The notes: generated by a model not told the origin, from the letters alone. Shown: positions 1 through 8,093, counted from the first letter of the stretch. The stretch: DNA of 19,543 nt from an uncultured Oscillibacter sp. (GCF_910587525.1 NZ_CAJULS010000031.1:1-19543), one strand, 5' to 3'. Made by a program: numbers and translations.

Positions 1-598
1 TCAGCACCTTGGAGACCACCTCCCTGGCGCTGCCGATATTCCGGGCGATCTCGTCGTGGGTCATCCGAAGCGCCTTTTGGCCCTTGCCCGCCGTCTCCTC
101 CCACAAAAAGATGGCCACCCGGCGGTCGGCCCCCATAAACAGGATCTGCTGCATCATCCACATCACGTCGGAAAACCGCTCCGTGGCCTGGCGGTACATG
201 TACAGCCCCACATAGGGGTTGCTCTCCATAATGGGGCGCAGCACGCCGGCGGGGATCACAATGGCCCGGACATCCTCCGCCGCCTCAATGAAGAGGTCGA
301 ACTGGACAGCCTCCAGCAGGCAGGAGGCCGCCAGCACACAGGGCTCCCCCTGGTGAATGCGGAACAGCGTCACCTCCCGCCCCTCTTCGGAGACAATGTA
401 AACCCGCAGCAGCCCGGAGAGCACCAAAACCGCCCCCGTGCAGCCCATGTCTGAGCGGTGGACATATTCCCCCTTTTTGTAGGCCGCCATGGCCGCGCTT
501 CCCAGGAGCTCTGCCCGCTCCTCTGCCGTCAGCCGGTCCCAAAAGGGATAGGCTGTGGAAAGCAGGATTTCCTCCACGCCCCGGTTTTGTTCTGTCAT
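1..598 (-). CDS. Crp/Fnr-family transcriptional regulator (3' end cut by window)
   Basis: This gene has an ATG start at 598 preceded by GGGAGGAA on the minus strand and runs off the left edge after 199 codons. Residues ~50-120 read as a cyclic-nucleotide-binding-like beta barrel, with GLLRVYIVSEEGREVTLFR followed by the GEPCVLAASCLL stretch common in clostridial Crp/Fnr proteins. Residues ~130-160 form the long dimer helix. Residues 179-199 (MTHDEIARNIGSAREVVSKVL, shown in pieces: THDEIARNIG, then SAREVVSKVL) are the Crp-type helix-turn-helix, here with the recognition helix just reached. Such proteins are cytoplasmic dimeric activators or repressors. The ligand is unknown. Cysteines 53, 87 and 93 are present but do not form the classical FNR N-terminal cluster. 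It is divergent from the TetR gene at 914. Family call is firm; the regulon cannot be told. Confidence 0.9.
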   Translation of the reverse strand, partial: MTEQNRGVEEILLSTAYPFWDRLTAEERAELLGSAAMAAYKKGEYVHRSDMGCTGAVLVLSGLLRVYIVSEEGREVTLFRIHQGEPCVLAASCLLEAVQFDLFIEAAEDVRAIVIPAGVLRPIMESNPYVGLYMYRQATERFSDVMWMMQQILFMGADRRVAIFLWEETAGKGQKALRMTHDEIARNIGSAREVVSKVL

Positions 599-668
599 CT
601 GTTCCTCCCGGCGGCGGCTCTCGCGAAGCCGGCGCCGTTTCCTCCGAATTCAAATTGCTGTCATCGTT

Positions 669-698
669 ATTTTACTGTGTCCCCCGGGCCGTGGTCAA
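669..698 (-). promoter_or_regulatory. Probable sigma-A promoter of the Crp/Fnr gene
   Basis: On the minus strand TTGACC (698-693) is followed by an 18-base spacer and TAAAAT (674-669). This leaves a leader of about 65 bases to the start at 598. The match is good but unproven. Confidence 0.55.
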
Positions 699-734
699 GA
701 CGCCGGAGAAAATATTCAAAAATTTTTTATCAGG

Positions 735-750
735 CCTTGTTTGAAAAATG
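735..750 (+). repeat. Left arm of 16-bp inverted repeat flanking the TetR gene
   Basis: CCTTGTTTGAAAAATG here is the exact reverse complement of 1495-1510. The two arms bracket the TetR gene, its promoter and its putative operator, a segment of about 745 bp between the arms. The role is unknown. It could be a dispersed short repeat, an insertion scar or an inversion site. Confidence 0.85.
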
Positions 751-834
751 CCAAAATGCCCAAACGGCGGACCTTTTTCCGCCGCTCCGCGCTGGTTTTC
801 CCTGCCGTGCTTTTGCTGATTCAGGAACAGCCAC

Positions 835-849
835 GACCGGAATCCGGTC
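835..849. promoter_or_regulatory. 15-bp palindrome, candidate TetR operator
   Basis: GACCGG-AAT-CCGGTC is a perfect 6+3+6 palindrome ending five bases before the -35 element of the TetR gene. TetR-family repressors usually bind palindromes of this size near their own promoter, so autoregulation is a reasonable inference. Confidence 0.5.
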
Positions 850-854
850 ATATC

Positions 855-884
855 TTGACGAAAAGTGGAAAATAGAGGTATCCT
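855..884 (+). promoter_or_regulatory. Candidate promoter of the TetR gene
   Basis: TTGACG (855-860) is separated by 18 bases from TATCCT (879-884). The -35 is good and the -10 is weak. It places transcription start about 20 bases before the start codon at 914. Confidence 0.4.
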
Positions 885-913
885 TATCCCAAAGAGGACA
901 GGAGGTATTTTCC

Positions 914-1492
914 ATGCCAGAGGTGAGAGACAGAACAAAATCCCAGCTGGACCTGGCCCTGCGGACGCTGCTGCGGGAAAAAGCCCCGGACCAGATCCGG
1001 GTCCGGGAGCTGACGGAGCTCTGCGGCATCCGGCGGCAGTCTTTTTACTACCACTTCACGGATGTGTACGACCTCTTTGCCTGGTCCGTGGAACAGGAGC
1101 GGGCGGCCCTGGCCGCCCGGCAGGAGAATTGCCTGACATGGCAACAGGCCTTTCAGGATCTGCTGCGCTGCATCTCCGCGAACCAGGACTACTGTCTGTC
1201 CATCCGGAAGGCCCTGGGGCGTCCCGGCCTGCAGCGGATGTTCGGCGGCGCCATCACCCGCCTGCTGGAACAGACCTCCGTCTATTACCGCTGCCGGTGC
1301 GGCGGGGAGGCGCTGTCCTCCGGGCAGGGGGCCTGCCTGGAAACCATGTTTCTGGGTCTGCTGGACGGCTGGCTCTGCGGCGACCTGCGGCAGTCTCCCG
1401 AGGCCCTGACGGCCTGTATGGAGGAATCGGTGCAGCAGCGGGCGCTGGGGGCGATGTGGCAGAATTTTCCCCGGTGGAGACAGCCGGAGTAG
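914..1492 (+). CDS. TetR/AcrR-family transcriptional regulator, DhaS-like
   Basis: The 192-residue product starts at ATG 914, eight bases after AGGAGG (900-905). The frame stays open far upstream, but only this start has a ribosome binding site. Residues 7-62 are the TetR DNA-binding domain, with helix-turn-helix residues IRVRELTELCGIRRQSFYYHF and then the DVYDLFAWSVE stretch typical of the DhaS-like branch, whose C-terminal ligand domain is short and helical. The C-terminal half (about 70-190) has no recognised ligand signature. It lies divergent from a Crp/Fnr gene, is enclosed by a 16-bp inverted repeat, and is followed by a strong terminator, so it is probably monocistronic. The target genes cannot be told from this window; autoregulation through the palindrome at 835-849 is likely. 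Confidence 0.9.
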   Translation: MPEVRDRTKSQLDLALRTLLREKAPDQIRVRELTELCGIRRQSFYYHFTDVYDLFAWSVEQERAALAARQENCLTWQQAFQDLLRCISANQDYCLSIRKALGRPGLQRMFGGAITRLLEQTSVYYRCRCGGEALSSGQGACLETMFLGLLDGWLCGDLRQSPEALTACMEESVQQRALGAMWQNFPRWRQPE

Positions 1493-1494
1493 GC

Positions 1495-1510
1495 CATTTT
1501 TCAAACAAGG
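1495..1510 (-). repeat. Right arm of 16-bp inverted repeat flanking the TetR gene
   Basis: CATTTTTCAAACAAGG is the exact reverse complement of 735-750. It starts three bases after the TetR stop codon and precedes the terminator hairpin. Confidence 0.85.
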
Positions 1511-1530
1511 TCTCATTGAAAAGCGCGGGA

Positions 1531-1562
1531 AACGCGGACAGGAAAACCTGTCCGCGTTTTTT
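1531..1562 (+). terminator. Intrinsic terminator after the TetR gene
   Basis: A perfect stem CGCGGACAGG (1533-1542) / CCTGTCCGCG (1547-1556) encloses an AAAA loop. It is flanked by AA/TT and followed by a run of six T. Confidence 0.92.
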
Positions 1563-1578
1563 GACAGTTTACACGGGT

Positions 1579-1643
1579 TTGTCATAAAACAGACGTTTTG
1601 ACAAAATGTGACTGTTTTTGGAAAGCCTATCCCACGCTATAAT
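1579..1643 (+). promoter_or_regulatory. Candidate promoter region with an imperfect inverted repeat
   Basis: TATAAT at 1638-1643 is a perfect -10 consensus 21 bases before the GTG start at 1665, but no good -35 sits at the right distance. Upstream, TTGTCA (1579-1584) and TGACAA (1599-1604) form an interrupted inverted repeat with AAAC/GTTT inside it. This could be an activator or repressor site. Confidence 0.35.
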
Positions 1644-1664
1644 TTGCTGCACAGGAGTGATTTT

Positions 1665-1982
1665 GTGAAAAAGCTTTTCTATATCGTCGTTCTGCAGAGC
1701 CAGCTGGGCCCCCGGGCCGGCGAACTGCTGTTGCAGGAGGACAACCAGGCCGTCTCCGGCAGCTTCAGCCTTCTGGGCCACCGCAACCGCTTCTCCGGCA
1801 GCCTGTTGGAGAGCGGAAAGTATTTCATCTCGGGCACGTTGCGTTCACCGGTGGACCTGGAGCCCTATGACGCCATCTTTACCATTCAGGACGGCCGCCT
1901 CTCCGGCGGGCTGATTACGCCCCACGGCTGCTGGGACCTGACCGGCGTCCGGGCTGCGGCTCAGCGGAAGGCCGGCGGCTGA
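1665..1982 (+). CDS. Small protein of unknown function (105 aa)
   Basis: I choose the GTG at 1665 because it follows AGGAGTG (1653-1659) at a normal distance. An ATG in the same frame at 1608 has no ribosome binding site and lies upstream of the TATAAT. The product is predicted to be almost all beta strand, with repeated short strand-turn units (for example QAVSGSFSLLGHRNRFSGSL and DGRLSGGLITPHGCWDLTG). It has no signal peptide, no membrane segment and no catalytic motif I can name. The SGxF/SGxL and xLxGxL repeats suggest a small beta barrel or sandwich. It sits alone between a terminator and the next gene, with only ~100 bases to the recombinase-like gene downstream, so co-transcription with it is possible. 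Function unknown. Confidence 0.75.
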   Translation: MKKLFYIVVLQSQLGPRAGELLLQEDNQAVSGSFSLLGHRNRFSGSLLESGKYFISGTLRSPVDLEPYDAIFTIQDGRLSGGLITPHGCWDLTGVRAAAQRKAGG

Positions 1983-2009
1983 GTTCCCTCGGAGCCGCGC
2001 TTCGCAATT

Positions 2010-2033
2010 GGCGGATTTTTCCACAAATCCGCC
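2010..2033 (+). repeat. 9-bp inverted repeat, possible weak terminator or operator
   Basis: GGCGGATTT (2010-2018) and AAATCCGCC (2025-2033) form a perfect stem with a six-base loop between 1982 and the next gene. There is no T-run after it, so termination would be weak. It could also bind a dimeric regulator. Confidence 0.4.
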
Positions 2034-2084
2034 TGATTTGTCATGCAATGATAACAAACAAAGCTGCCGGGAAAGGAGGCCGCC

Positions 2085-3356
2085 GTGCGGGAATATGTTG
2101 TTGTCCGGCCCGACAGGGCCGCCATGGGGCGTATCCTGGACCGGGGGTGCTCCGGACCGGAGGGCGTCGTCCTTCGCCTGGCGTGGCTGGCGGGCCTGAC
2201 CCGGGACGAAATCGCCCAGCTGCGCTGGGAACAGGTCTCCTTCCTGGACAGCCGCCTGGAGCTGCCGGACCGAATGATCCCCCTGTCGGCGGAGCTTCGG
2301 TCCCACCTCTGGCGCTGTCACGAGCAGTATGCGGAGGCGTGCCCCTTTGTGGCGGCCTCCAGCCGGGGCGGCAGGCCCCTGCGGCCGGAGTCCATCTCCC
2401 GCCTGGCCCGGATGGCCCTGGACCGGGGCGGCCAGACGGGGGTCCGGCTGATGGACCTGCGCCACGACTGGATCATCCGCCAGCTGGAGACCCAGGACTG
2501 GCCCACGGTGGCCCGGCTCAGCGGCGTGGAGGTGCCCGCCCTCCAGGCCCGGTTCGCCGCCTTTGTGGCGGAGAAAAAGCCCGCCGGGCGGGCGGAAGCC
2601 CCCCGGGTAGACGAGTTCAAGCTGTGGAAGGTCCTCCAGGCCGAGCGGGACACGCCCGCGGGCCTGGCCCTGTGGCTCACCTGGCAGATGGGACTCCAGG
2701 CCGTGGAGATCATCTCCCTGACCTGGGACCAGGTGGACTTTGGGGAGAACGTCCTCCGCCTGCCGGACCGGGAGGCTCCCCTGACCAACGCCGTCCACCG
2801 CCTGCTGCTGGACACCCGGCGCCGTCAGGCGGGCTGTGACCCCCACGTGATGCTGACCGCCCACTCCCGCCGCCCCCTGGACCTGCCCCGCCTGTCCCGC
2901 ATCACCCGGGCGGCGCTGATCCGGGGCGGGATGGAGCACGTCTCTCTGCGGGACCTGCGGCGGGACGAGACCCGGGAGGACGAGGATGTCCGCATCCTGG
3001 ACCTGGCCGCCCAGCGGGGGGCCGTCTCCCGGGGGGAGGTCATGGCCCTGCTGGGCCTGTCCAAGACCGCCGTCTACGGCCGCCTGCGGCGGCTGACGGA
3101 CCTGGGACGGCTGATCCGGGTGGGGGGCAAGTACTACCTCCCCGGCACGGTGGTGCCGCCGGAGGAGCAGCCCGCCGCCATAGTGACCTATCTGGAGCGG
3201 GCGGGCTTCGCCTACCGGCAGGATATCTGCGGCCTGCTGCACATTGAGCCCCGCCAGTGCACCCTCCTCTTAAAGCGCATGGTGGCCGCCGGGGCCCTGG
3301 CCCAGGACGGGCAGAAATACTTCCTCCCCCCGCCGGAGGCGCGGAAGGCGGAGTAG
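2085..3356 (+). CDS. Double degenerate tyrosine-recombinase-like / winged-helix protein
   Basis: The 423-residue product starts at GTG 2085, five bases after AAGGAGG (2073-2079). Residues ~25-160 and ~180-300 each resemble a tyrosine recombinase catalytic domain: AGLTRDEIAQLRWEQV...IPLSAEL...MDLRHDW, then MGLQAVEIISLTWDQVDF...SLRDLRRDE. The catalytic set is eroded in both copies. The first conserved Arg position is Thr39 (with Arg40 next to it) and Gln205. The HxLR box is MDLRH (Met123) and RDLRR (Arg289). The second His box is absent, and no Tyr nucleophile is visible where the first copy reads ALQARF. Residues ~305-354 (GEVMALLGLSKTAVYGRLRR) and ~361-414 look like two winged-helix domains, each ending in a KYYLP / KYFLP wing. 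I infer a DNA-binding regulator or architectural protein rather than an active integrase. Target unknown. Confidence 0.8.
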   Translation: MREYVVVRPDRAAMGRILDRGCSGPEGVVLRLAWLAGLTRDEIAQLRWEQVSFLDSRLELPDRMIPLSAELRSHLWRCHEQYAEACPFVAASSRGGRPLRPESISRLARMALDRGGQTGVRLMDLRHDWIIRQLETQDWPTVARLSGVEVPALQARFAAFVAEKKPAGRAEAPRVDEFKLWKVLQAERDTPAGLALWLTWQMGLQAVEIISLTWDQVDFGENVLRLPDREAPLTNAVHRLLLDTRRRQAGCDPHVMLTAHSRRPLDLPRLSRITRAALIRGGMEHVSLRDLRRDETREDEDVRILDLAAQRGAVSRGEVMALLGLSKTAVYGRLRRLTDLGRLIRVGGKYYLPGTVVPPEEQPAAIVTYLERAGFAYRQDICGLLHIEPRQCTLLLKRMVAAGALAQDGQKYFLPPPEARKAE

Positions 3357-3460
3357 GTCCCAATTTCTGGAAGAAGCCGGGGCTTGTTATCCCCTCCTGA
3401 CAAACTTCAAAAGCGCATTGTAGCACGTTTTTCACCTTCTTAACAAAAGGCCCGAAATCG

Positions 3461-3489
3461 TAGACAGACCGGATTTGGGCTGATAAATT
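3461..3489 (+). promoter_or_regulatory. Candidate promoter of the SLH surface-protein gene
   Basis: TAGACA (3461-3466) and TAAATT (3484-3489) are 17 bases apart. They would give a leader of about 160 bases before the ATG at 3657. Moderate match only. Confidence 0.4.
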
Positions 3490-3502
3490 GATCCTGCGAA
3501 GC

Positions 3503-3591
3503 GGCCGGCAGGCGCTCCGGCGCTCTTCCCGGCCTGGTGCCGGACCCCGTCGCCGGATACAGGCCCGGCGGCGGGGAGCTAGCCCCGGCAC
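3503..3591 (+). promoter_or_regulatory. Structured GC-rich 5' leader of the SLH gene
   Basis: Two hairpins can be drawn. The first pairs GGCCGG (3503-3508) with CCGGCC (3529-3534), with GCGC/GCGC inside. The second pairs CCCCGTCGCCGG (3545-3556) with CCGGCGGCGGGG (3565-3576), one U-G wobble, loop of eight. It is extended by an outer stem GTGCCGG (3537-3543) / CCGGCAC (3585-3591). There is no T-run, so this is not a simple terminator. The likely role is mRNA stabilisation or expression control of an abundant protein. I could not match a known riboswitch. Confidence 0.6.
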
Positions 3592-3656
3592 GAAGCCTGG
3601 ACGGTTTCCGAAGCACCCGGCGGACGGTTCGCAAAAATAAAAAAGGAGGATACCCC

Positions 3657-6600
3657 ATGAAGAGATTTCTCTCTCTGGTCCTGACGCTGGTTATGGTCAT
3701 GAGCCTCGTGACCGTCAGCGCCGGGGCCAAGGACTTCACGGACAACGACGTCATCACCTATGATGAAGCCGTGGCCGTGATCTCCGAGATTGGAGTGGTC
3801 GACGGCTACGCCGGCGGCGACTTCAAGCCCGCAAACACCTTGACCCGTCAGGCTGCCGCGAAGATCATCTGCAACCTGATCCTGGGTCCCACCACCGCCG
3901 CTGAGCTGCACGCGGACACCGCCCCCTACCGGGACGTGCCCGCCAACAGCGAGTTCGCCGGCTACATTGCCTACTGCCAGAGCCGCGGCATCATCAGCGG
4001 CTACGCGGACGGCTCTTTCCGTCCCGGCGGCACCCTGACCGGCTACGCCTTCATGAAAATGCTGCTGGGCGCCCTGGGCTATGACGCCGCTCTGGAGAGC
4101 TATGTGGGCGCCAACTGGTCCATCAACGTGGCCAAGCAGGCCCTCGGCATCGGCCTGAACAAGGGCCTGGTTGACGAGTTCAACGGCATCAAGGCCGTGA
4201 CCCGTGAGGAGGCCTGCCTGTATGCCTTCAACACCCTGCAGGCCGACCTGGTGGAATACGGCCAGCGCCTGACCACCAACATCAACGGTACCGAGGTCAC
4301 CCTGTCCTCCGGCGGCGCCAAGAGCCGCAGCTGGAACTCTCAGCAGAGCCGTTACGACTACATCCGCAACGACAACCTGATCCAGTTCGCTGAGGAGTAC
4401 TTCAACAAGCTGGAGAAGCGCAAGGACCGCGACATGTTCGAGCGTCCTGCCTACACCTGGATCTATGACAAGGAAGAGATCGGCACCTATGTGGATTGGG
4501 AGCTCCTGGTGGAGCGCTACACCTCCGGCGTGTCCGGCCGCGACCTGTACGATCTGCTGGGCGCCGCCGCCATCAAGGACAACGAGCTGGTGTACTATGT
4601 CAACGGCCGTGTCCCCAGCGACACCCATCCCATGAACTCCGCCGCCTATGCCAGCAAGAAGGTCGACGCGGATTCCGACATCGAGAAGGCCGATTTGGTC
4701 CGCTCCAACAAGGACGACGTGGGCATCACCAATAACGGCGTTCTCACCGAGGTCTTCCTGGACAAGGACGGCGAGGTCATCACCATCACCTCCATCGACA
4801 CCTTCCTGGGCAAGGCGCTGGCTGATTACAGCGAGTCCAAGGAGTACGCTCCTGTCGAGGTCTACACCGGCCTGACCGGCACGACCGAGAACAAGAAGAC
4901 CACCAAGACCACCTGGAACGTGGACGTTGAAGATGTGAAGACCGTCGAGGACATCAGGGAAGGCGACTACAAGCTGGTCAACATCACCTTCAAGAACGAG
5001 GACAAGGGCGAGGTCGTTATCCTCAATGATCCCGACATCATGGAGGAGAGCGCAATCACCAAGTTCTCCAAGACTGAGAAGACCGTGGCCAGCAAGGTCA
5101 CCGTGGGCGGCACTGAGTACAAGGCCTCCATGCGCGCCTTCTTCAGCGACGACGCCCTGAACGATTACGACCAGACCCTGCTGACCGACAAGACCTATAA
5201 CGTCTATATGGACCGGTACGGCTACTTCATCGGTCTGGAGCTGTATGAGGGCGCCAAGAACTACGTGTTCATCACCGGGTTCGACCGGCCCACCAGCAAC
5301 CTGTCCATCAGCACCGCCAAGGCCAACGGCATCTTCCTGGACGGCACGATGCAGAATATCACCGTCAATGTGAAGGCCACCAACGACAACATTGCCGCCG
5401 CCAACACCAAGGGCGCTGCTGCCGAGGCCGCCGGCAATGCCTTCGATTCCTATCAGTATTTCACCAGCTGGAACAACCAGAACCTGCCCGGCATTGACGG
5501 TTCTTACCGGTACAACCGCTGGTTCACCTACAGTGTCACCGCCGACGGCGTCTACACCCTGAAGCCCTGCGTGCGCATGACCGCCACCAAGTACACTCAG
5601 GACGACACCGTTATCCGCACCGACAACCTGTACGTGGACGACAACGTCTATGTGGAAGACGCTTACCTCTATCACATGGACGGCCATACTGCCGACAATG
5701 GCCGGAGCCCGACCCTGCCCCAGTACACCGCCACCAAGAACGAGCGTTCTTACGGTGAGGACGACACCGTGTTCATTACCGTCGGCCTGGACGAGTCCGA
5801 TACCTCCGGCGGCGCCCGCGCCATCACTGAGGTGGACGGCGTCTACACCGGCGTGCAGAACATCGAGATCGAGATCGAGGATCTGATCGACGCCGAGGAG
5901 GCCCAGATCTACACCGTGTATGACGGCGACCACTACATGATCGCGGCCATCGCCGTGGGTGAGGCCAAGGGCTCCGGCGCCACTCTGGCCTATGTCATCA
6001 GCGGGGCAAAGAGCGAGCGCCTCGAGGACGGCATCTATTACTGGGAGTTCGATGCCATTCTGAACGGCACCAAGCAGACCCTGACTGCCAAGAGCAAGTA
6101 TGACATGTTCGACGCCAACACCAAGGCCACCATCGACGCTGAGTCCGTGGGCGGCGACATGATCACCGGCGCTACCAGCAACCTCAACGACGGCCTGGTG
6201 GAGCTCCGCTTCGACGCTGACGAGTACGTTGTCGACGTGAAGCAGATCGACGAGAAGGATATCTACAACTTCTACGGCAACCGCTATCCCGGCACCAGCA
6301 CTCCCGCTCTGAAGGGCGCTTCCAGCGTCACCACCGGCGCTGCGGCTCCCACCGGCAAGCGCACCACCGTGCCCGCCACCGAGCAGCTGGATCTGCGTGA
6401 CGCCAAAGCGTACCGCATGAACGTGATCCGCGCTGCGGCCAACGACAAGGGCTGGGTGGACGCCAGAGGCGTTGCCCACTACTACGACAGCATTCCCAGC
6501 GAGCTGTTCCTGCAGGGCCGCACCCTGTACATCACCACCGGCCAGTATGACGAGGGCCTGGCTCTGGCCTCTGACTGCAGGGCCATTGTGATCCAGAAAG

Positions 6601-8093
6601 AGTACAACAAGAAGGACGTTCTGACCGAGTTTGCCTCTGTTGAGACCGCTCTGAAGCACATTGCCGACAAGGACAAGGACACCACCGCTCTGGAGTTCGA
6701 CGGCGAGGTCATCGCTGTGATGAACGACCGCGGCGCGGCTGCCTGGGTTGTGTTCAAGACCGATGAGGAACTGCATGCCGGCACCACTTCCGGCGGCCAG
6801 CTCCCCAACGCCACTGTCATTAACAACGGCGGCGGCAGCTTCGTTGTGGAGTTCTATGACCCCAACGACGGCAGCAGGGACGACCTGGACGACACCCAGA
6901 TCCGCAGCCTGATTATCCAGGCCATGGAGAAGTACACCGGCATGACGGTCAAGAGCTACAACTATCCCGTCAACAACAACATGGTTCTGGATGACGGCAC
7001 CACCTTCGGTGCCAACGCCAAGGCCGCTCCCCGGCCCATGGTCAAGATCATGGTGGATGAAAAGCAGGTTGGCGGGATGGTGCCCGCCGGCACTGCCCTG
7101 AGCGGCACTGCCCTGGTGGGCCTGCTGCCCGATGACGGCGACTATCTGGTGGATAAAGATGCCAAAGCCACCAATCCCGACTACAACTTGACCACTGGCA
7201 CGCTCACCGCTAACGGCAGTGCCGTGGCCGCTGGCAGTATGGGAAGTACCCAGATCACCGCGAATGCCAACGTCAATATCTACACTGCCAACGTTGTGAC
7301 TGCCGCCGCTGCGGACAGCATCACCTATAAGGACAGCGGCAACGCGACGCAGACCTTCAGAAGCGGCAACTACGCCCGCAAGGGTCTGGTTCTGACCCTG
7401 AACAAGGACGCTGATCCCGCCAACTATCAGCAGTGGCAGGATAACGCCGGCGACGCCTTTGGACCGCAGGCTGCTCCCGCCAGGGACCTCAGCGCCACCT
7501 ACACCGTGATCGGCTCCGGCACGGAGACACTCACCGTGGTAACCGGCAAACTGGTCCGCCTGGATGGCGCCAACGTGGGCGTCATCGGCGCCGGCACTGT
7601 GGACTTCCAGGCTCCTGCCGGTGCGAAGTTTGTAAGTGAGCAGAGCACTGTTGCGGCAGGCAGCGATCACTTCCCCGCCGCTCAGCTGATCAACAACGCT
7701 ACCGCTGCCGCCGGTAAGGTAAATGCGGGCTTCGGCTTCTGGACCTATACCTATGCCGCCGCGGACGATGCCGACTCCGATGGTGTCATCGACCTGACCA
7801 GCGTTGTTGAGGTGGTGATGTCTGCTGACGTCCATGCGAGCTACGACTTTGGCGCCGCTCCTGCCACCACCGCCAACATTGCCAAGAGCACTACCGTGTA
7901 TGTGAAGGCCGGCACTCTGCTGAAGGTTGAGGCCGAGGCCAGCGCAGCTAGTGGCGAGAACATCACCCTGAACACCTCCACCAGCGGCCTGACCAACGCT
8001 GAGGAAAGTGTGGACACTACTACCCCGGCAAAGGCGGAGTATGCGGTTACGAGTAGCGACATCAGCGTGAGCCTCAGCTTCGGCAAAGCCTGA
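3657..8093 (+). CDS. SLH-domain surface-layer-like protein (1478 aa)
   Basis: ATG 3657 follows AAGGAGG (3643-3649) at seven bases. Residues 1-24 are a Sec signal peptide: MKRF, a hydrophobic core rich in L/V/M, and cleavage after SAGA. Three SLH repeats follow at ~26-75 (GVVDGYAGGDFKPANTLTRQ), ~90-142 (GIISGYADGSFRPGGTLTGY) and a weaker one at ~145-195 (KGLVDEF...VTREEA). These repeats bind secondary cell-wall polysaccharide, so the protein sits on the cell surface. The remaining ~1280 residues are Thr/Ala/Asp/Asn-rich and beta-like, with no enzyme motif I recognise. Codon choice is extremely biased (AAG, AAC, CTG, GGC), as expected of a very abundant protein. From about codon 1160 on, AAA and AGT codons become commoner, suggesting a separately evolved C-terminal part. 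Own leader, promoter and terminator indicate a single-gene unit. Confidence 0.92.
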   Translation: MKRFLSLVLTLVMVMSLVTVSAGAKDFTDNDVITYDEAVAVISEIGVVDGYAGGDFKPANTLTRQAAAKIICNLILGPTTAAELHADTAPYRDVPANSEFAGYIAYCQSRGIISGYADGSFRPGGTLTGYAFMKMLLGALGYDAALESYVGANWSINVAKQALGIGLNKGLVDEFNGIKAVTREEACLYAFNTLQADLVEYGQRLTTNINGTEVTLSSGGAKSRSWNSQQSRYDYIRNDNLIQFAEEYFNKLEKRKDRDMFERPAYTWIYDKEEIGTYVDWELLVERYTSGVSGRDLYDLLGAAAIKDNELVYYVNGRVPSDTHPMNSAAYASKKVDADSDIEKADLVRSNKDDVGITNNGVLTEVFLDKDGEVITITSIDTFLGKALADYSESKEYAPVEVYTGLTGTTENKKTTKTTWNVDVEDVKTVEDIREGDYKLVNITFKNEDKGEVVILNDPDIMEESAITKFSKTEKTVASKVTVGGTEYKASMRAFFSDDALNDYDQTLLTDKTYNVYMDRYGYFIGLELYEGAKNYVFITGFDRPTSNLSISTAKANGIFLDGTMQNITVNVKATNDNIAAANTKGAAAEAAGNAFDSYQYFTSWNNQNLPGIDGSYRYNRWFTYSVTADGVYTLKPCVRMTATKYTQDDTVIRTDNLYVDDNVYVEDAYLYHMDGHTADNGRSPTLPQYTATKNERSYGEDDTVFITVGLDESDTSGGARAITEVDGVYTGVQNIEIEIEDLIDAEEAQIYTVYDGDHYMIAAIAVGEAKGSGATLAYVISGAKSERLEDGIYYWEFDAILNGTKQTLTAKSKYDMFDANTKATIDAESVGGDMITGATSNLNDGLVELRFDADEYVVDVKQIDEKDIYNFYGNRYPGTSTPALKGASSVTTGAAAPTGKRTTVPATEQLDLRDAKAYRMNVIRAAANDKGWVDARGVAHYYDSIPSELFLQGRTLYITTGQYDEGLALASDCRAIVIQKEYNKKDVLTEFASVETALKHIADKDKDTTALEFDGEVIAVMNDRGAAAWVVFKTDEELHAGTTSGGQLPNATVINNGGGSFVVEFYDPNDGSRDDLDDTQIRSLIIQAMEKYTGMTVKSYNYPVNNNMVLDDGTTFGANAKAAPRPMVKIMVDEKQVGGMVPAGTALSGTALVGLLPDDGDYLVDKDAKATNPDYNLTTGTLTANGSAVAAGSMGSTQITANANVNIYTANVVTAAAADSITYKDSGNATQTFRSGNYARKGLVLTLNKDADPANYQQWQDNAGDAFGPQAAPARDLSATYTVIGSGTETLTVVTGKLVRLDGANVGVIGAGTVDFQAPAGAKFVSEQSTVAAGSDHFPAAQLINNATAAAGKVNAGFGFWTYTYAAADDADSDGVIDLTSVVEVVMSADVHASYDFGAAPATTANIAKSTTVYVKAGTLLKVEAEASAASGENITLNTSTSGLTNAEESVDTTTPAKAEYAVTSSDISVSLSFGKA

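Noticed and set aside
1845..3242. A 465-codon antisense frame opposite the recombinase-like gene
   Set aside because: GC-rich shadow frame with repetitive Gln/Gly/Pro composition; the sense gene has a good ribosome binding site and domains.
2085..3356. An active integrase or S-layer phase-variation invertase
   Set aside because: Most catalytic residues and the Tyr nucleophile are missing in both recombinase-like halves.
3503..3656. A cyclic-di-GMP or other known riboswitch in the SLH leader
   Set aside because: Strong hairpins exist, but none of the conserved riboswitch core sequences I know could be found.
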